Assembly (NCBI RefSeq): GCF_003014755.1
Contig: NZ_PYAW01000002.1
Coordinates: 868,001 to 932,000, forward strand
Origin: Chitinophaga niastensis
GTDB lineage: Bacteria > Bacteroidota > Bacteroidia > Chitinophagales > Chitinophagaceae
Direction of reading: 5' to 3'
Length of the DNA stretch: 64,000 nucleotides
Shown: piece after piece, positions 19,101 to 26,888 of the stretch
Layout of the letters: the number at the start of each line of letters is the position of its first letter
How positions within the stretch are numbered: position 1 is the stretch's first letter
Made by a program: the position numbers and the translations under genes
Notes under the pieces: generated by a model
What the model was told of the DNA's origin: nothing
The model's database searches: none
Seen by the model: only the letters and a program-made list of their open reading frames with translations

Positions 19101-19187
19101 TACCTTGCCTGTAATGGTGCGGGTTTGGGCTGACAAACTGCCTGCAGCGCTTAACGCCAGCAATAGCAGCAGTAGAATTTTTCTCAT
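16128..19187 (-). CDS. SusC/RagA-family TonB-dependent transporter
   Basis: A 1019-residue outer-membrane transporter. After the signal peptide (LLLLLLALSAAGSLSAQ) comes a carboxypeptidase-D-like regulatory domain (GKVTDAMDGTPLAGVSVHVP, residues 25-100). Then the plug domain contains VLIRGVGSIEGGTDPLYVLDGVP and ALYGGRGANGVIVITSKKG. A 22-strand barrel ends in YSFGLNLTF with the final Phe needed for outer-membrane insertion. It takes up the oligosaccharide captured by the SusD protein, powered by TonB-ExbBD. No STN domain and no ECF/anti-sigma pair are present, so regulation must come from elsewhere. Confidence 0.95.
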   Translation of the reverse strand: MRKILLLLLLALSAAGSLSAQTRTITGKVTDAMDGTPLAGVSVHVPNTTTGTVCNANGEFSLKVTTAVQVLELTFVGYLPRKVTLGNNDHLGVVLLSPSASELREVPITGYGSIAKSKYTGASTIVTNKEIANVPIGSFDQILQGKAAGLYITSGSGQPGANATVLIRGVGSIEGGTDPLYVLDGVPIETGVFRTLNPNDFEAISVLKDAPAKALYGGRGANGVIVITSKKGKAGKTHFTYNGQTGWSTHTQNKFDMLNSADKLQLEAGFKSGVGWAYSRKNPANASKPEATLKLYDAALDSLRNINTDWLSLVYRTGKFTSQQLSASGGTDKTQFYISGQYFYQQGIAIRSDLKRYALRTNIDHQSGRLKLGVHIAAGYSPSNFIESESGIALANPFAAAYLGEPYENPYDKQGKILTTYRLQQIYSGIPRPLYVISNRTGSNALARPDESSSLTNQLKTTANVNASFDILDGLSIKTNLGVDFRETEQTSSAFPNTYAGSNVKPGGQGFFSKGNVRNLQLISTSGFEYNRVIQKKHEILGNLLFETNRQRYTSFNYTGYGINGQLLNTPAGITPGNVDNGLIPVVGGGKTENGLNSYIAFGTYTYDSRYTLSGSYRVDGSSKVPEANRYHPFYSLGLKWNAKNESFLHTSDFLSTLQLRATYGTSANANGFISDFGYVASYGQVNYTDKQGQAPTSPGNANYDWEYAKEYNFGADFGLLNERISGTIDWYRRTTYNLFLAQKYSFTSGFSSQVVNTGNMRNSGVEMVLNVYIIRNPKKEISWSVGGNVSYNKNRITNLGQANEYPQGTAIVRVGLPYGAHYAVKWAGVDPQTGDAQYYTKDGKKTSVFSEDNNVAEFGTFIPPWVGGFNTSFSFKGATINALFSYARDFTLFNNQHYFLTNPNYVGSFNQEKKMLTYWQKPGDITDVPRTDVPRQFSSQDIENASYLRFRSLNISYALPSRLLQKTKILQGVSVYFAGENLYVWTKYTGLDPEIGDNLSRFQYPAQRTYSFGLNLTF

Positions 19188-19644
19188 AACAAATATTGAT
19201 TTTGGTTAATTAACGCTAAGGGGTATACGTAATACAGTATCGGAACCATAGCGGTTCGAAACAAAAAGTGTGATTTTGTAGCATTGAAATGAAAGCGGGA
19301 TTCACTATTACTGCTGATACAAAATATAAATGATTTGCATCAGACAATGATGGACAGGGACACTACAAAAAATTACTTTCAACATCAATCAGCAAAAACA
19401 ATCAAAAGTAGATGAAGATATAATTTGGGCTTAATCCAGACTAGGGAACACTAAAGTAATGGTGGTTACTTTTCAGATTTTGGTTTGCTTGTTGTATATA
19501 TCTATCTGATAATAAATGTAGTTCTTTTTTGATAAAAAAAGCAGGTTTTTTTATCATGATAATATATAATGCACGCATTTTTTTATACTGCAAAATGATA
19601 GCAGTGAGTGTTTATATTTAGCTAACTACGTACCCTCGTCACCG
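19188..19644. other. AT-rich gene-free region upstream of SusC
   Basis: No coding frame I can support. It is strongly AT-rich and holds a hairpin-like pair GATAAAAAAAGC / TTTTTTTATC near 19531-19556. It should contain the promoter of the SusCD operon on the minus strand, but I could not pick a convincing -7/-33 pair. Confidence 0.4.
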
Positions 19645-20050
19645 TTATTGCTGCTCCCCATTGCAACCTGTCATTCCTGCAGTTAAAATGTGTGCTTTTA
19701 CCGGTGCTGCAGATACCTGGTCTGCACCGGCATCCAGCCGGCTGCTGCGTGGTTGACCATCCATGTCATAGAGAACGGAGGGATAAGACCCGGAAGCTTT
19801 ACCAATAGCGGGGCTTCCTGCCTGTAAGTGGAAGGTGCCTGTACTGTTTCTTGCCAGCAACGGGTTGGCCGTAATATAGTCTGTAACGGGCATGTTGCCG
19901 GCACCTGCTACATTAAAAAGGATATTGCCTTCCCATACCGGATCCACTTTGTGTGATATTGGCCACGTTATTTACGGGGGTATTAAAAGCAATCAATACC
20001 CTATCCGGCCGGTCATGGCTGGTTAGCTTCGCACCATCTGCCACTGAGCT
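19645..20050 (-). pseudogene. Decayed polysaccharide lyase fragment (PL6 / chondroitinase B-like)
   Basis: The minus strand encodes a 100-residue segment (19645-19947) whose SPAIGKASGSYPSVLYDMDG followed by QPRSSRLDAGADQ is the typical end of PL6 beta-helix lyases. Just upstream another frame gives DRPDRVLIAFNTPVNNVANIT, which resembles the preceding turn of the same fold. The two parts overlap around 19945-19960 in different frames, so at least one frameshift separates them, and the other several hundred N-terminal residues are missing. No start or signal peptide remains. The family call is from memory of the motif and is moderately sure; the broken state is directly visible. Confidence 0.55.
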
Positions 20051-20219
20051 TTTTTTTCATTTTGTGGAACGGTTGAAAAATGTGTTTATGCAATCGTTTG
20101 CAATAAAGTAAAAATATTCGATATGCAAAAATTTTTTTGCCTGCCGGCAGATTACTTTCATCACTTGTAATTTTACAATTCAACAATTAACCAGATCTTT
20201 ATCCTTCAATACTTGGTAT

Positions 20220-20921
20220 ATGGAAGATCTGAAACAAGTGGCTGCAAAAGCGGCATTAGACTATATAAAACCCGGCAGCAGCATTGGTCTGGGTGCGGGT
20301 TCCACTATTGCACACCTCATTCATTATTTGCGGGAAGAGGCATCCCTGCTGGAAAGTATCACTACAGTCACTTCTTCTTTTAACACGCAGCAGCTGTTGC
20401 AGGAGTATGGATTTAAGGTGAAAGATATTGCATCAGTATCCCATCTTGATCTGTATTTTGATGGTTGTGATCAGTTTGATCATCAGTTGAATGCACTGAA
20501 AAGTGGCGGTGGTATTCACACGCGGGAGAAGCTGCTGGCTGCTATGGCAGATAAATTCATTTTGCTTGGCGATGGCTCAAAATATGTAACACAGCTCTAC
20601 ACTACGTTTCCGATAGTATTAGAAGTGATACCGGAGGCGGTACCTTTTGTAATAAAACAAGTGAAGAAATTATTTTCGCTGGCTAATCCTGTTATCCGGT
20701 TGAGTAATAAAAAAGATGGAGCGGTGATCACCGAAAATGGTAATCTGCTCATCGATATATGGTTCAGCGCTTTCCCGCCAATAGACAGCATCAATCATCG
20801 TTTGAAAGAAATCCCCGGTATACTGGAAACTTCCCTTTTTTACAACATGGCACATGCCGCCATCATAGCGGGAAAGAAAGGAGTAGAAGTGATCAAAAAA
20901 GATCCTGCTTATTTTATCTGA
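20220..20921 (+). CDS. rpiA: Ribose-5-phosphate isomerase A
   Basis: A 233-residue cytoplasmic enzyme interconverting ribose-5-phosphate and ribulose-5-phosphate in the pentose phosphate pathway. It shows the family motifs in order: SSIGLGAGSTIAHLI (phosphate-binding loop), DLYFDGCDQFDHQLNALKSGGG with the DGADE-like active site, and REKLLAAMADKFILLGDGSK. Here the canonical DGADE is replaced by DGCDQ, so the Glu usually found there is Gln. The end overlaps the convergent GH78 gene by 13 bp. Confidence 0.9.
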   Translation: MEDLKQVAAKAALDYIKPGSSIGLGAGSTIAHLIHYLREEASLLESITTVTSSFNTQQLLQEYGFKVKDIASVSHLDLYFDGCDQFDHQLNALKSGGGIHTREKLLAAMADKFILLGDGSKYVTQLYTTFPIVLEVIPEAVPFVIKQVKKLFSLANPVIRLSNKKDGAVITENGNLLIDIWFSAFPPIDSINHRLKEIPGILETSLFYNMAHAAIIAGKKGVEVIKKDPAYFI

Positions 20922-23596
20922 AATTGCCAGGTGCCTGCAGTTACTTTGTAACATAGCCCCCGGCTGGTTGCCTGTGTAACAATGGGTTTATTGTTCTCAA
21001 ATATTTTTTGTTTGGGAGAGATGTGAAAAAAGATATCAGCTGTAGCGTTGGCAGGCACTGTTACCGCATAAGAAATTGTAACACCGTTCCTTTCCCAGGA
21101 AGAAATCACCTCGCCATAAGGGCTTTCATGACTGGCTGCAAAGTGATCCAGTCCCTCCACGAAATTGGGAGACAGTAATATGTTTTTAAACCCGGGTGCA
21201 GATTCATCGGGCTTAATGCCTCCAAGGCCTTTGTACAGCCATGCACCAATTTCTCCAAACATAATATGGTTGCGGGACAAGTCAGATGATGCGGTAATAT
21301 CCCAGTTCTCATACAGCGTGGTAGCACCGTTTACAATCCACCAACCCCAGGAAGGGAAGGTACGTTGTGCGGCTACTTTGTAAGCCACATCTGCATAACC
21401 GTTTTCACTCAGTGCATTGAGGATGCTCTTAGTGCCGAGTAAACCTACATCCAGGTGAAAGTTATCTGTTGCTACCCGTTTGGCCAGATTGGCGGCTACC
21501 TTGCTTTTCATGGAGTCCGGTACAAGGCCCCAATACAATGCTGCGCTCAATTCTGTTTGTACACCTTCGCCATACATGCCTGTGCGGGTGTTAAGGTATT
21601 TTGTATTAAAAGCTGTTTTTATTTTATCTGCCAGTGCCTTATATTTTATTTCATCTGGTTGCTTACCAAATATTTTTGCAGCCTTTGCCAATATCAATAC
21701 ATCTGCGTAATAGTATGCCGAGGAGGTAAATTCCACCGGTGTTTTGGATTTCACCGGCACCCAGTCGCCCAATCCCCATGTAGTTAAGCCATCCGGGCTT
21801 ATCTCCGTAATATGATCTACATATCTGTGCATGTTATCGTAGGAACGGGAGAGGAGTGTTGTATCTCCATAAAACAAATAAATATTCCATGGAATGATTG
21901 CAATGGTGCTGGTCCAGTCGGGGCCATTGCCCCATTCATATCCCCAGCCACCGGTAGGAATAATGGAAGGCAACACACCGTTAGGCTGTTGTTCATCGCG
22001 ATGATCCGCGAGCCATTTTTCATAGATGGTGATGCCATCGAAATTATATAAGCCTGTTTCAATGGCTATTTGTGCGTCGCCGGTCCATCCGTTTTTTTCC
22101 CGCTGCGGACAATCAGTCGGATAGCCGAATAGGTTAGAGAGATACGCATTATTGGTGGCCCACCATAATTTATTGATAATGGTATCGGAGGTGTTGATAT
22201 GCCCGGTTGGAGGTACATTACTGTGCATAAAATAACCGGTCAGGCTTTCCTTTGTGAGCTGCAAAGGTCTGCTGCTGGTCACTTCCACGTACTGAAATCC
22301 TTTGTAATTGAAACGGGGCATAAATGATTCTTCTCCTTTACCACTCAGGATAAAAATATCTGTCTGAAAAGGATCGGTATCATCTGTTGGCCGATAATGC
22401 ACAATGATGTTGGATTGATCTACATGTCCCTTTTTATCCAGTTGTTCACCATGTTTGAGTTTTATGATAGTACCCACGGTGCCGGCTACACGAATTTTAC
22501 TAACGCCGGCAATATTTCTGCCCAGGTCAAATACCCAGGTGCTGTCGTTCAACTGCACCATATTTTTCGCAGTAATTTCTTCCACATTTTCAATCGGGTG
22601 TAGTTGTTGGGATACAATGTTGGAGGAAGGAGCGGAGCGATAAATCACGTCCTTCCATTTGCTGTCATCAAATGCGGTGGTATTCCATCCTGGTTGTTCC
22701 AGGCGGGCGTCATAATGTTCTGCTGTATAAATGCTGTTGAATATAACCGGTCCTGTGGCTGTTTTCCAGTCTTTGCCGGAGGTGATGGTTTCAACCGTGC
22801 CATCGGTATAGGTAATGCGCAGGTCCATACAAAAGGCGGGGCGGCCGCGCCATGGCGCTTCGTGGAAGTTCCATACTGCGGTAGACTGGTGATTATACCA
22901 GCCATTGCCCAGCATCACGCCTATGGCGTTTTTCCCGGTTTGCAGGGAGGCCGTAACATCGTATGTTACATATAAGGTGCGGCGATCAAACCGGGTATAC
23001 ATGGGGTCCAGGCGGTGATTGCCTGTTTTTTTGCCGTTGATATATAACTCGTATAAACCTGCCACCGCGATATAGGCACGCGCCGATTGTATTGTTTTGG
23101 CCGCTGTAAATACCTTCCTGAAATTGGCTGCGGGCTTTAGTTTAACATCATTTCCATCGCTTATCCAGGCGCCTTTCCAGTTGCTGCTGTTCATCATACC
23201 TGTTTCAAAATAAGTGATGGTAGCGGGTGACGGGCGGCCGTCTTTATCCCATACCTCCACGCTCCAGTAATACCGTGTAAAGGGCTGCAATGTTTTTCCC
23301 TGGTATACAGCCAGTATGTTGGCAGCAGTTACTTTTCCGGTGGTCCATGCCGGATTTGTTTTCAGTGATAGTGAATCAGTAGCTACGCGGATCTGGTAGG
23401 CCGTTTGTTTTGCACCTGTGCGGGTATCTGCCAATAACCAGGACAGTCGCGGATGAGCTGCGTCAATGCCCAGGGGCGTTACTAAGTATTCGCACTTTAA
23501 ATCAATAGGGGTGCAAGGTGCATGACCTCGTGCCGTTATTGCAAAACTGAGTATAAAAGCCAGGTGCAGAAAGAGTTTCCGGAATATTGCATGCAT
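20909..23596 (-). CDS. Glycoside hydrolase family 78 alpha-L-rhamnosidase
   Basis: An 895-residue exported enzyme with a signal peptide (LFLHLAFILSFAITARG). After fibronectin-like and N-terminal beta domains (LKCEYLVTPLGIDAAHPRLSW) comes the (alpha/alpha)6 catalytic domain. That domain carries PTDCPQREKNGWTGDAQIAI, the characteristic D-x3-R-E-x2-GW-x-GDA motif with the catalytic acid residues, around residue 500. A C-terminal beta domain closes the protein. It removes terminal alpha-L-rhamnose from glycans or glycosides. It has the same orientation as the SusCD operon but lies upstream beyond rpiA, and may serve the same glycan. Confidence 0.93.
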   Translation of the reverse strand: MHAIFRKLFLHLAFILSFAITARGHAPCTPIDLKCEYLVTPLGIDAAHPRLSWLLADTRTGAKQTAYQIRVATDSLSLKTNPAWTTGKVTAANILAVYQGKTLQPFTRYYWSVEVWDKDGRPSPATITYFETGMMNSSNWKGAWISDGNDVKLKPAANFRKVFTAAKTIQSARAYIAVAGLYELYINGKKTGNHRLDPMYTRFDRRTLYVTYDVTASLQTGKNAIGVMLGNGWYNHQSTAVWNFHEAPWRGRPAFCMDLRITYTDGTVETITSGKDWKTATGPVIFNSIYTAEHYDARLEQPGWNTTAFDDSKWKDVIYRSAPSSNIVSQQLHPIENVEEITAKNMVQLNDSTWVFDLGRNIAGVSKIRVAGTVGTIIKLKHGEQLDKKGHVDQSNIIVHYRPTDDTDPFQTDIFILSGKGEESFMPRFNYKGFQYVEVTSSRPLQLTKESLTGYFMHSNVPPTGHINTSDTIINKLWWATNNAYLSNLFGYPTDCPQREKNGWTGDAQIAIETGLYNFDGITIYEKWLADHRDEQQPNGVLPSIIPTGGWGYEWGNGPDWTSTIAIIPWNIYLFYGDTTLLSRSYDNMHRYVDHITEISPDGLTTWGLGDWVPVKSKTPVEFTSSAYYYADVLILAKAAKIFGKQPDEIKYKALADKIKTAFNTKYLNTRTGMYGEGVQTELSAALYWGLVPDSMKSKVAANLAKRVATDNFHLDVGLLGTKSILNALSENGYADVAYKVAAQRTFPSWGWWIVNGATTLYENWDITASSDLSRNHIMFGEIGAWLYKGLGGIKPDESAPGFKNILLSPNFVEGLDHFAASHESPYGEVISSWERNGVTISYAVTVPANATADIFFHISPKQKIFENNKPIVTQATSRGLCYKVTAGTWQFQIK

Positions 23597-23687
23597 GCTC
23601 GTTGCTGTTCAGTTAAATAATTAGTGTCGGATTGACAAGGTAGTGGAAGAATTGTTTTTTTCACAGTATTTATGTGAGCGGATATAA

Positions 23688-23705
23688 AGATAGATCGATC
23701 TGTCT
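23688..23705. promoter_or_regulatory. TetR-type operator copy 1
   Basis: AGATAGATCGATCTGTCT, an 18-bp near-palindrome 27 bp before the TetR-family gene. Two further copies flank the next gene (24299 and 24440). This copy would serve autoregulation. Confidence 0.75.
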
Positions 23706-23732
23706 TTTGCTAATTAATAGTACCTTTACACC

Positions 23733-24275
23733 ATGAAACAAAAGGTAAGTGACCCAAAGCAGCGATTACTGGATACTGCCACTGAGTTGTTCTATAACCA
23801 GGGCTATCATGCAACCGGCATCAACCAGGTGATCCAGGAAGCCGGTGTGGCGCGGGCAAGTTTGTATTTGCATTATGAGTCCAAGGAATCCCTGCTGATG
23901 GCGTTTCTGAACCACCGCCATGATGTTTGGTTTGCTGCGCTGAAAACATTCACAGACCGTGTTAATAAGCCCAGAGAGAAGATACTGGCCGCTTTTGATT
24001 TCCTGTTGGATATTAATGAGAAAGAGAACTTCCGGGGTTGCGCTTTTTTGAATATCCTGTCTGAAACTACGGAGAAGGATGTGGCAGTACTGAATATTAT
24101 ACAGGATCATAAGAAAGACCTGCGTGCCTTCCTGGGGGATATCCTCACAAAAGAGAAGCAGTCTGTGAAAGACCATATATACCTGCTGTTTGAATCTGCT
24201 ATTGTGGAAAGCCAGCTTTTCCGCAATCAATGGCCGGTGATGGAAGCCAGGAAAATGGCGGGCGGGTTGTTGTGA
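23733..24275 (+). CDS. TetR/AcrR-family transcriptional regulator
   Basis: A 180-residue repressor with a TetR helix-turn-helix at residues 10-55 (ATELFYNQGYHATGINQVIQ, then ARASLYLHYESKESLL) and an all-alpha ligand domain behind it. The C-terminal part resembles the NemR/YxaF-like group that responds to electrophiles. Its probable operators (TAGACAGATCGATCTGTCTA and variants) lie before its own start and twice between it and the NTF2-like gene, making that gene the likely target. The ends TAGAC...GTCTA recall the NemR box, which I note only as similarity. Confidence 0.88.
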   Translation: MKQKVSDPKQRLLDTATELFYNQGYHATGINQVIQEAGVARASLYLHYESKESLLMAFLNHRHDVWFAALKTFTDRVNKPREKILAAFDFLLDINEKENFRGCAFLNILSETTEKDVAVLNIIQDHKKDLRAFLGDILTKEKQSVKDHIYLLFESAIVESQLFRNQWPVMEARKMAGGLL

Positions 24276-24298
24276 GGCTGGGAAAATAATTTTAGAAA

Positions 24299-24316
24299 AG
24301 ATAGATCGATCTGTCT
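24299..24316. promoter_or_regulatory. TetR-type operator copy 2
   Basis: AGATAGATCGATCTGTCT, identical to copy 1, located 24 bp after the TetR gene stop and 170 bp before the NTF2-like gene. Confidence 0.75.
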
Positions 24317-24438
24317 ATTTTTGAAATATTCGTTATACATTTGTTTCAGTAAACAAAAGAGGAAAGGTTTAATATCCTGTTGCTATAAGCTATAGTAATA
24401 AGGGACTGATCATCTTTTGTCTTTTTTTATCACTAAAA

Positions 24439-24458
24439 TAGACAGATCGATCTGTCTA
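24439..24458. promoter_or_regulatory. TetR-type operator copy 3, perfect palindrome
   Basis: TAGACAGATCGATCTGTCTA is a perfect 20-bp palindrome, 28 bp before the NTF2-like start codon, where bound repressor would block RNA polymerase. Its centre is 141 bp from that of copy 2, which would permit looping. Confidence 0.8.
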
Positions 24459-24485
24459 ATTAATAATTATTAAAACCATATAATC

Positions 24486-24926
24486 ATGGAACAAAAATTC
24501 CCACTCCCTCCGTTTACAAAAGAAACTGCCCTTCAAAAAGTACAACTCGCTGAAGATGCCTGGAACAGCAAAGATCCGCAAAGGGTATCGCTGGTATACA
24601 CTGTTGACACAACATGGCGGAACCGCGATCAGTTCATTAACGGCCGCGAGGAAGTAATCCGGTTTCTCACAAAAAAATGGGAGAAAGAACTGGACTACAA
24701 ACTGAAGAAAGAACTCTGGAGCTTCACCGATAACCACATTGCGGTATGCTTTGAATATGAATGGCATGATCAGGCAGGTAACTGGTTCCGCTCATATGGC
24801 AATGAGCTATGGGAGTTTAATGCGGATGGGCTTATGCAACGTAGATTAGCCGCCATCAATGATGTTCCTATAAATTATAAAGACAGGAAATTTCGTGATA
24901 AGGAAGATATACTGTTGGCCTGTTAA
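24486..24926 (+). CDS. NTF2-like fold protein, DUF1348 family
   Basis: A 146-residue cytoplasmic protein matching DUF1348 throughout: [36 protein letters not shown], and [22 protein letters not shown], ending in FRDKEDILL-type residues. The SnoaL/NTF2-like cone fold binds small hydrophobic molecules or catalyses simple reactions, but no activity is established for this family. It follows two TetR-type operators, so expression is probably induced by the ligand of that regulator. Confidence 0.85.
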   Translation: MEQKFPLPPFTKETALQKVQLAEDAWNSKDPQRVSLVYTVDTTWRNRDQFINGREEVIRFLTKKWEKELDYKLKKELWSFTDNHIAVCFEYEWHDQAGNWFRSYGNELWEFNADGLMQRRLAAINDVPINYKDRKFRDKEDILLAC

Positions 24927-24930
24927 GATA

Positions 24931-24963
24931 AAAAAAGCCCCGCATATAAATGCGGGCTTTTTT
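24931..24963 (+). terminator. Intrinsic terminator
   Basis: AAAAAAGCCCCGCA pairs with TGCGGGCTTTTTT around a TATAAA-like loop, right after the NTF2-like gene. One C is bulged. Confidence 0.85.
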
Positions 24964-25020
24964 ATTACTTTTATTCTGAAAGCGAATAACCATCATATTT
25001 ACTATATAGGCAACCGCACA

Positions 25021-26574
25021 ATGGAGTATACCCGATTTATTCACAAGTTAATACCTGGCATCTGCATATGCCTGCTGTCGGCCTTTGCTGCAAAGAGCCA
25101 GCAAAGTCGCCCGAATGTTATTTATATCATGAGTGATGACCATGGCTACCAGGCTGTCAGTGCTTATGGATATGGCCTGAATAAAACGCCCAATATTGAT
25201 GCGCTGGCGCAGCATGGTGTACGTTTTAACCGCGCCTTTGTAACCAACTCTATCTGTGGCCCCAGCAGAGCCGTCATGCTTACCGGGCAGTACAATCACC
25301 TCAATGGTATGATTGATAACGACCGGCAATTTGACAGCACACAAAATACGGTAGCGCGCATATTGCAGGGAGCCGGCTATCAAACGGCGATTGTTGGGAA
25401 ATGGCACCTGGGCACTGCACCACAGGGATTTAATTATTCCTGCATTCTACCGGGACAAGGAAATTATTACAACCCGGAATTTATTGAGCAGGGAGTACAA
25501 AGAAAAATACCCGGTTATGTGACCAATATCACCACAGACCTGGCATTGACCTGGCTGGATAAGAGAGATAAGAATAAACCTTTTTTTCTGATCTACCAGC
25601 AAAAAGCCCCGCACCGCAACTGGATGCCGGAAGAAAAGTATTATCACTTATTTGACAGCACTACTTTCCCGGTACCTGCTACCTATTTCGATGATTACAG
25701 CACCCGCACCAGGGCCGCGCATGAGCAGGAAATGAGCATTGCACGCCACATGGACCCGGCATATGACCTGAAATTATATTCAGCATTACCAGACTCTATA
25801 AAGGGGCTGTCGGGTGACTGGAGATACATTTACAACCGCTTTACGCCTGCCCAAAAAGAAAAATGGAACCAGGCCTACGGACCAGGGAATGATGCTTTTC
25901 ATAAAGCACACCTGAGCGGAAAAGCGCTGGACATCTACAAATACCAGCGTTACATAAAAGATTATCTGCGCTGCGTGCAATCTGTAGATGATAATGTTGG
26001 CCGCCTGATGACTTATCTCAAAGAAAACGGGCTGGACAAAAACACCATCATCATCTATACATCTGATCAGGGCTTCTACCTTGGAGAACATGGCTGGTTT
26101 GATAAACGGTTTATGTATGAAGAGTCGCTCCGTACCCCGCTCATTGTTAGCTGGCCCGGTGTAACCAATACTACACAGGTATCTGAAGACATGGTGATGA
26201 ACCTGGACTATGCAGAAACGATCCTTGATATGACAGGTACTAAAATACCTGCCTCCATGCAGGGTAAGAGTTTTGTGCCGGTATTAAAAGGACAGCAGAA
26301 AGGCGTTTTCAGGGATGCGATCTATTATCATTATTACGAAGTAGGTGTGCATAACGTGGCTAAACATGTAGGTGTGCGTACCAATCGTTATAAACTCATC
26401 TATTTTTATGAAAATAAAGAATGGGAATTTTATGATCTGGAGAAAGATAAGCAGGAAGTAAATAATAGCTATAGCAACCCGGCTTATAAAAAAGAGATTG
26501 CCTTATTGAAGAAAAGGTTGGTGGAATTGAAGAAGCAGTACAAGGATAATGAAGTGATTGCGGGATTGGAATAG
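25021..26574 (+). CDS. Sulfatase (formylglycine-dependent, family S1)
   Basis: A 517-residue exported enzyme with signal peptide (LIPGICICLLSAFAAKSQ). The N-terminal metal site is IYIMSDDHGY. The signature C-x-P-S-R occurs as SICGPSRAVMLTGQ with Cys79, the residue converted to formylglycine. Further motifs are VGKWHLG and YTSDQGFYLGEHGWFDKR, which complete the Ca2+ and sulfate site. The tail (GVRTNRYKLIYFYENKEWEFYDLEKD) is the DUF4976-type ending. It hydrolyses sulfate esters on glycans; which linkage is unknown. The ATG at 25021 is chosen because it starts the signal peptide. No maturase gene is nearby. The final G of its TAG stop is the first base of palindrome B. Confidence 0.93.
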   Translation: MEYTRFIHKLIPGICICLLSAFAAKSQQSRPNVIYIMSDDHGYQAVSAYGYGLNKTPNIDALAQHGVRFNRAFVTNSICGPSRAVMLTGQYNHLNGMIDNDRQFDSTQNTVARILQGAGYQTAIVGKWHLGTAPQGFNYSCILPGQGNYYNPEFIEQGVQRKIPGYVTNITTDLALTWLDKRDKNKPFFLIYQQKAPHRNWMPEEKYYHLFDSTTFPVPATYFDDYSTRTRAAHEQEMSIARHMDPAYDLKLYSALPDSIKGLSGDWRYIYNRFTPAQKEKWNQAYGPGNDAFHKAHLSGKALDIYKYQRYIKDYLRCVQSVDDNVGRLMTYLKENGLDKNTIIIYTSDQGFYLGEHGWFDKRFMYEESLRTPLIVSWPGVTNTTQVSEDMVMNLDYAETILDMTGTKIPASMQGKSFVPVLKGQQKGVFRDAIYYHYYEVGVHNVAKHVGVRTNRYKLIYFYENKEWEFYDLEKDKQEVNNSYSNPAYKKEIALLKKRLVELKKQYKDNEVIAGLE

Positions 26575-26846
26575 TCTGAACTGTGATTTTTATGATTTTT
26601 GTGATTATCCTGATGAGCGGAGATTTTAGCGGGTATTGTCTGAACCAGGATTTTTAAGATTGAATGGATTACCCTGATGGGTGTTATATTGTTTTATATC
26701 GAAGATATTCGCGAAAATCTTCTCTTTGATCTCCGGCATCCATCAGGGTAATCCATTCAATCTTAAAAATCCTGGTTCAGACAATACCCGCTAAAATCTC
26801 CGCTCATCAGGATAATCATACTAATCATAAAAATCACAGTTCAGAC
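26574..26846. repeat. Long intergenic inverted repeat (locus B) with conserved loop
   Basis: Arms 26574-26680 and 26740-26846 are 107 nt each and reverse-complementary at all but three positions. The 59-nt loop begins GTGTTATATTGTTTTA, ends GATCTCCGGCAT and contains a small inner hairpin GAAGAT...ATCTTC. Each arm is built of two units, both starting GTCTGAAC. The left arm begins at the last base of the sulfatase stop codon. The right arm ends 43 bp before the AraC gene and about 30 bp before its TAACTTTG box. The whole 26575-26888 gap is this element plus that short promoter region. Confidence 0.92.
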
Positions 26847-26876
26847 AATACCCGCTTCAATCCTGGTTGAATTTTG

Positions 26877-26884
26877 TAACTTTG
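26877..26884 (+). promoter_or_regulatory. Possible -7 box of the AraC gene
   Basis: TAACTTTG matches the Bacteroidota -7 consensus, only 4 bp before the ATG at 26889. If used, the transcript would be nearly leaderless. No matching -33 TTG lies at the usual distance. Confidence 0.3.
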
Positions 26885-26888
26885 CTCC

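Noticed and set aside
26574-26846. Reading the palindromes as retron msd regions
   Set aside because: No reverse transcriptase gene is near any of the four, and the elements lie at ordinary gene ends.
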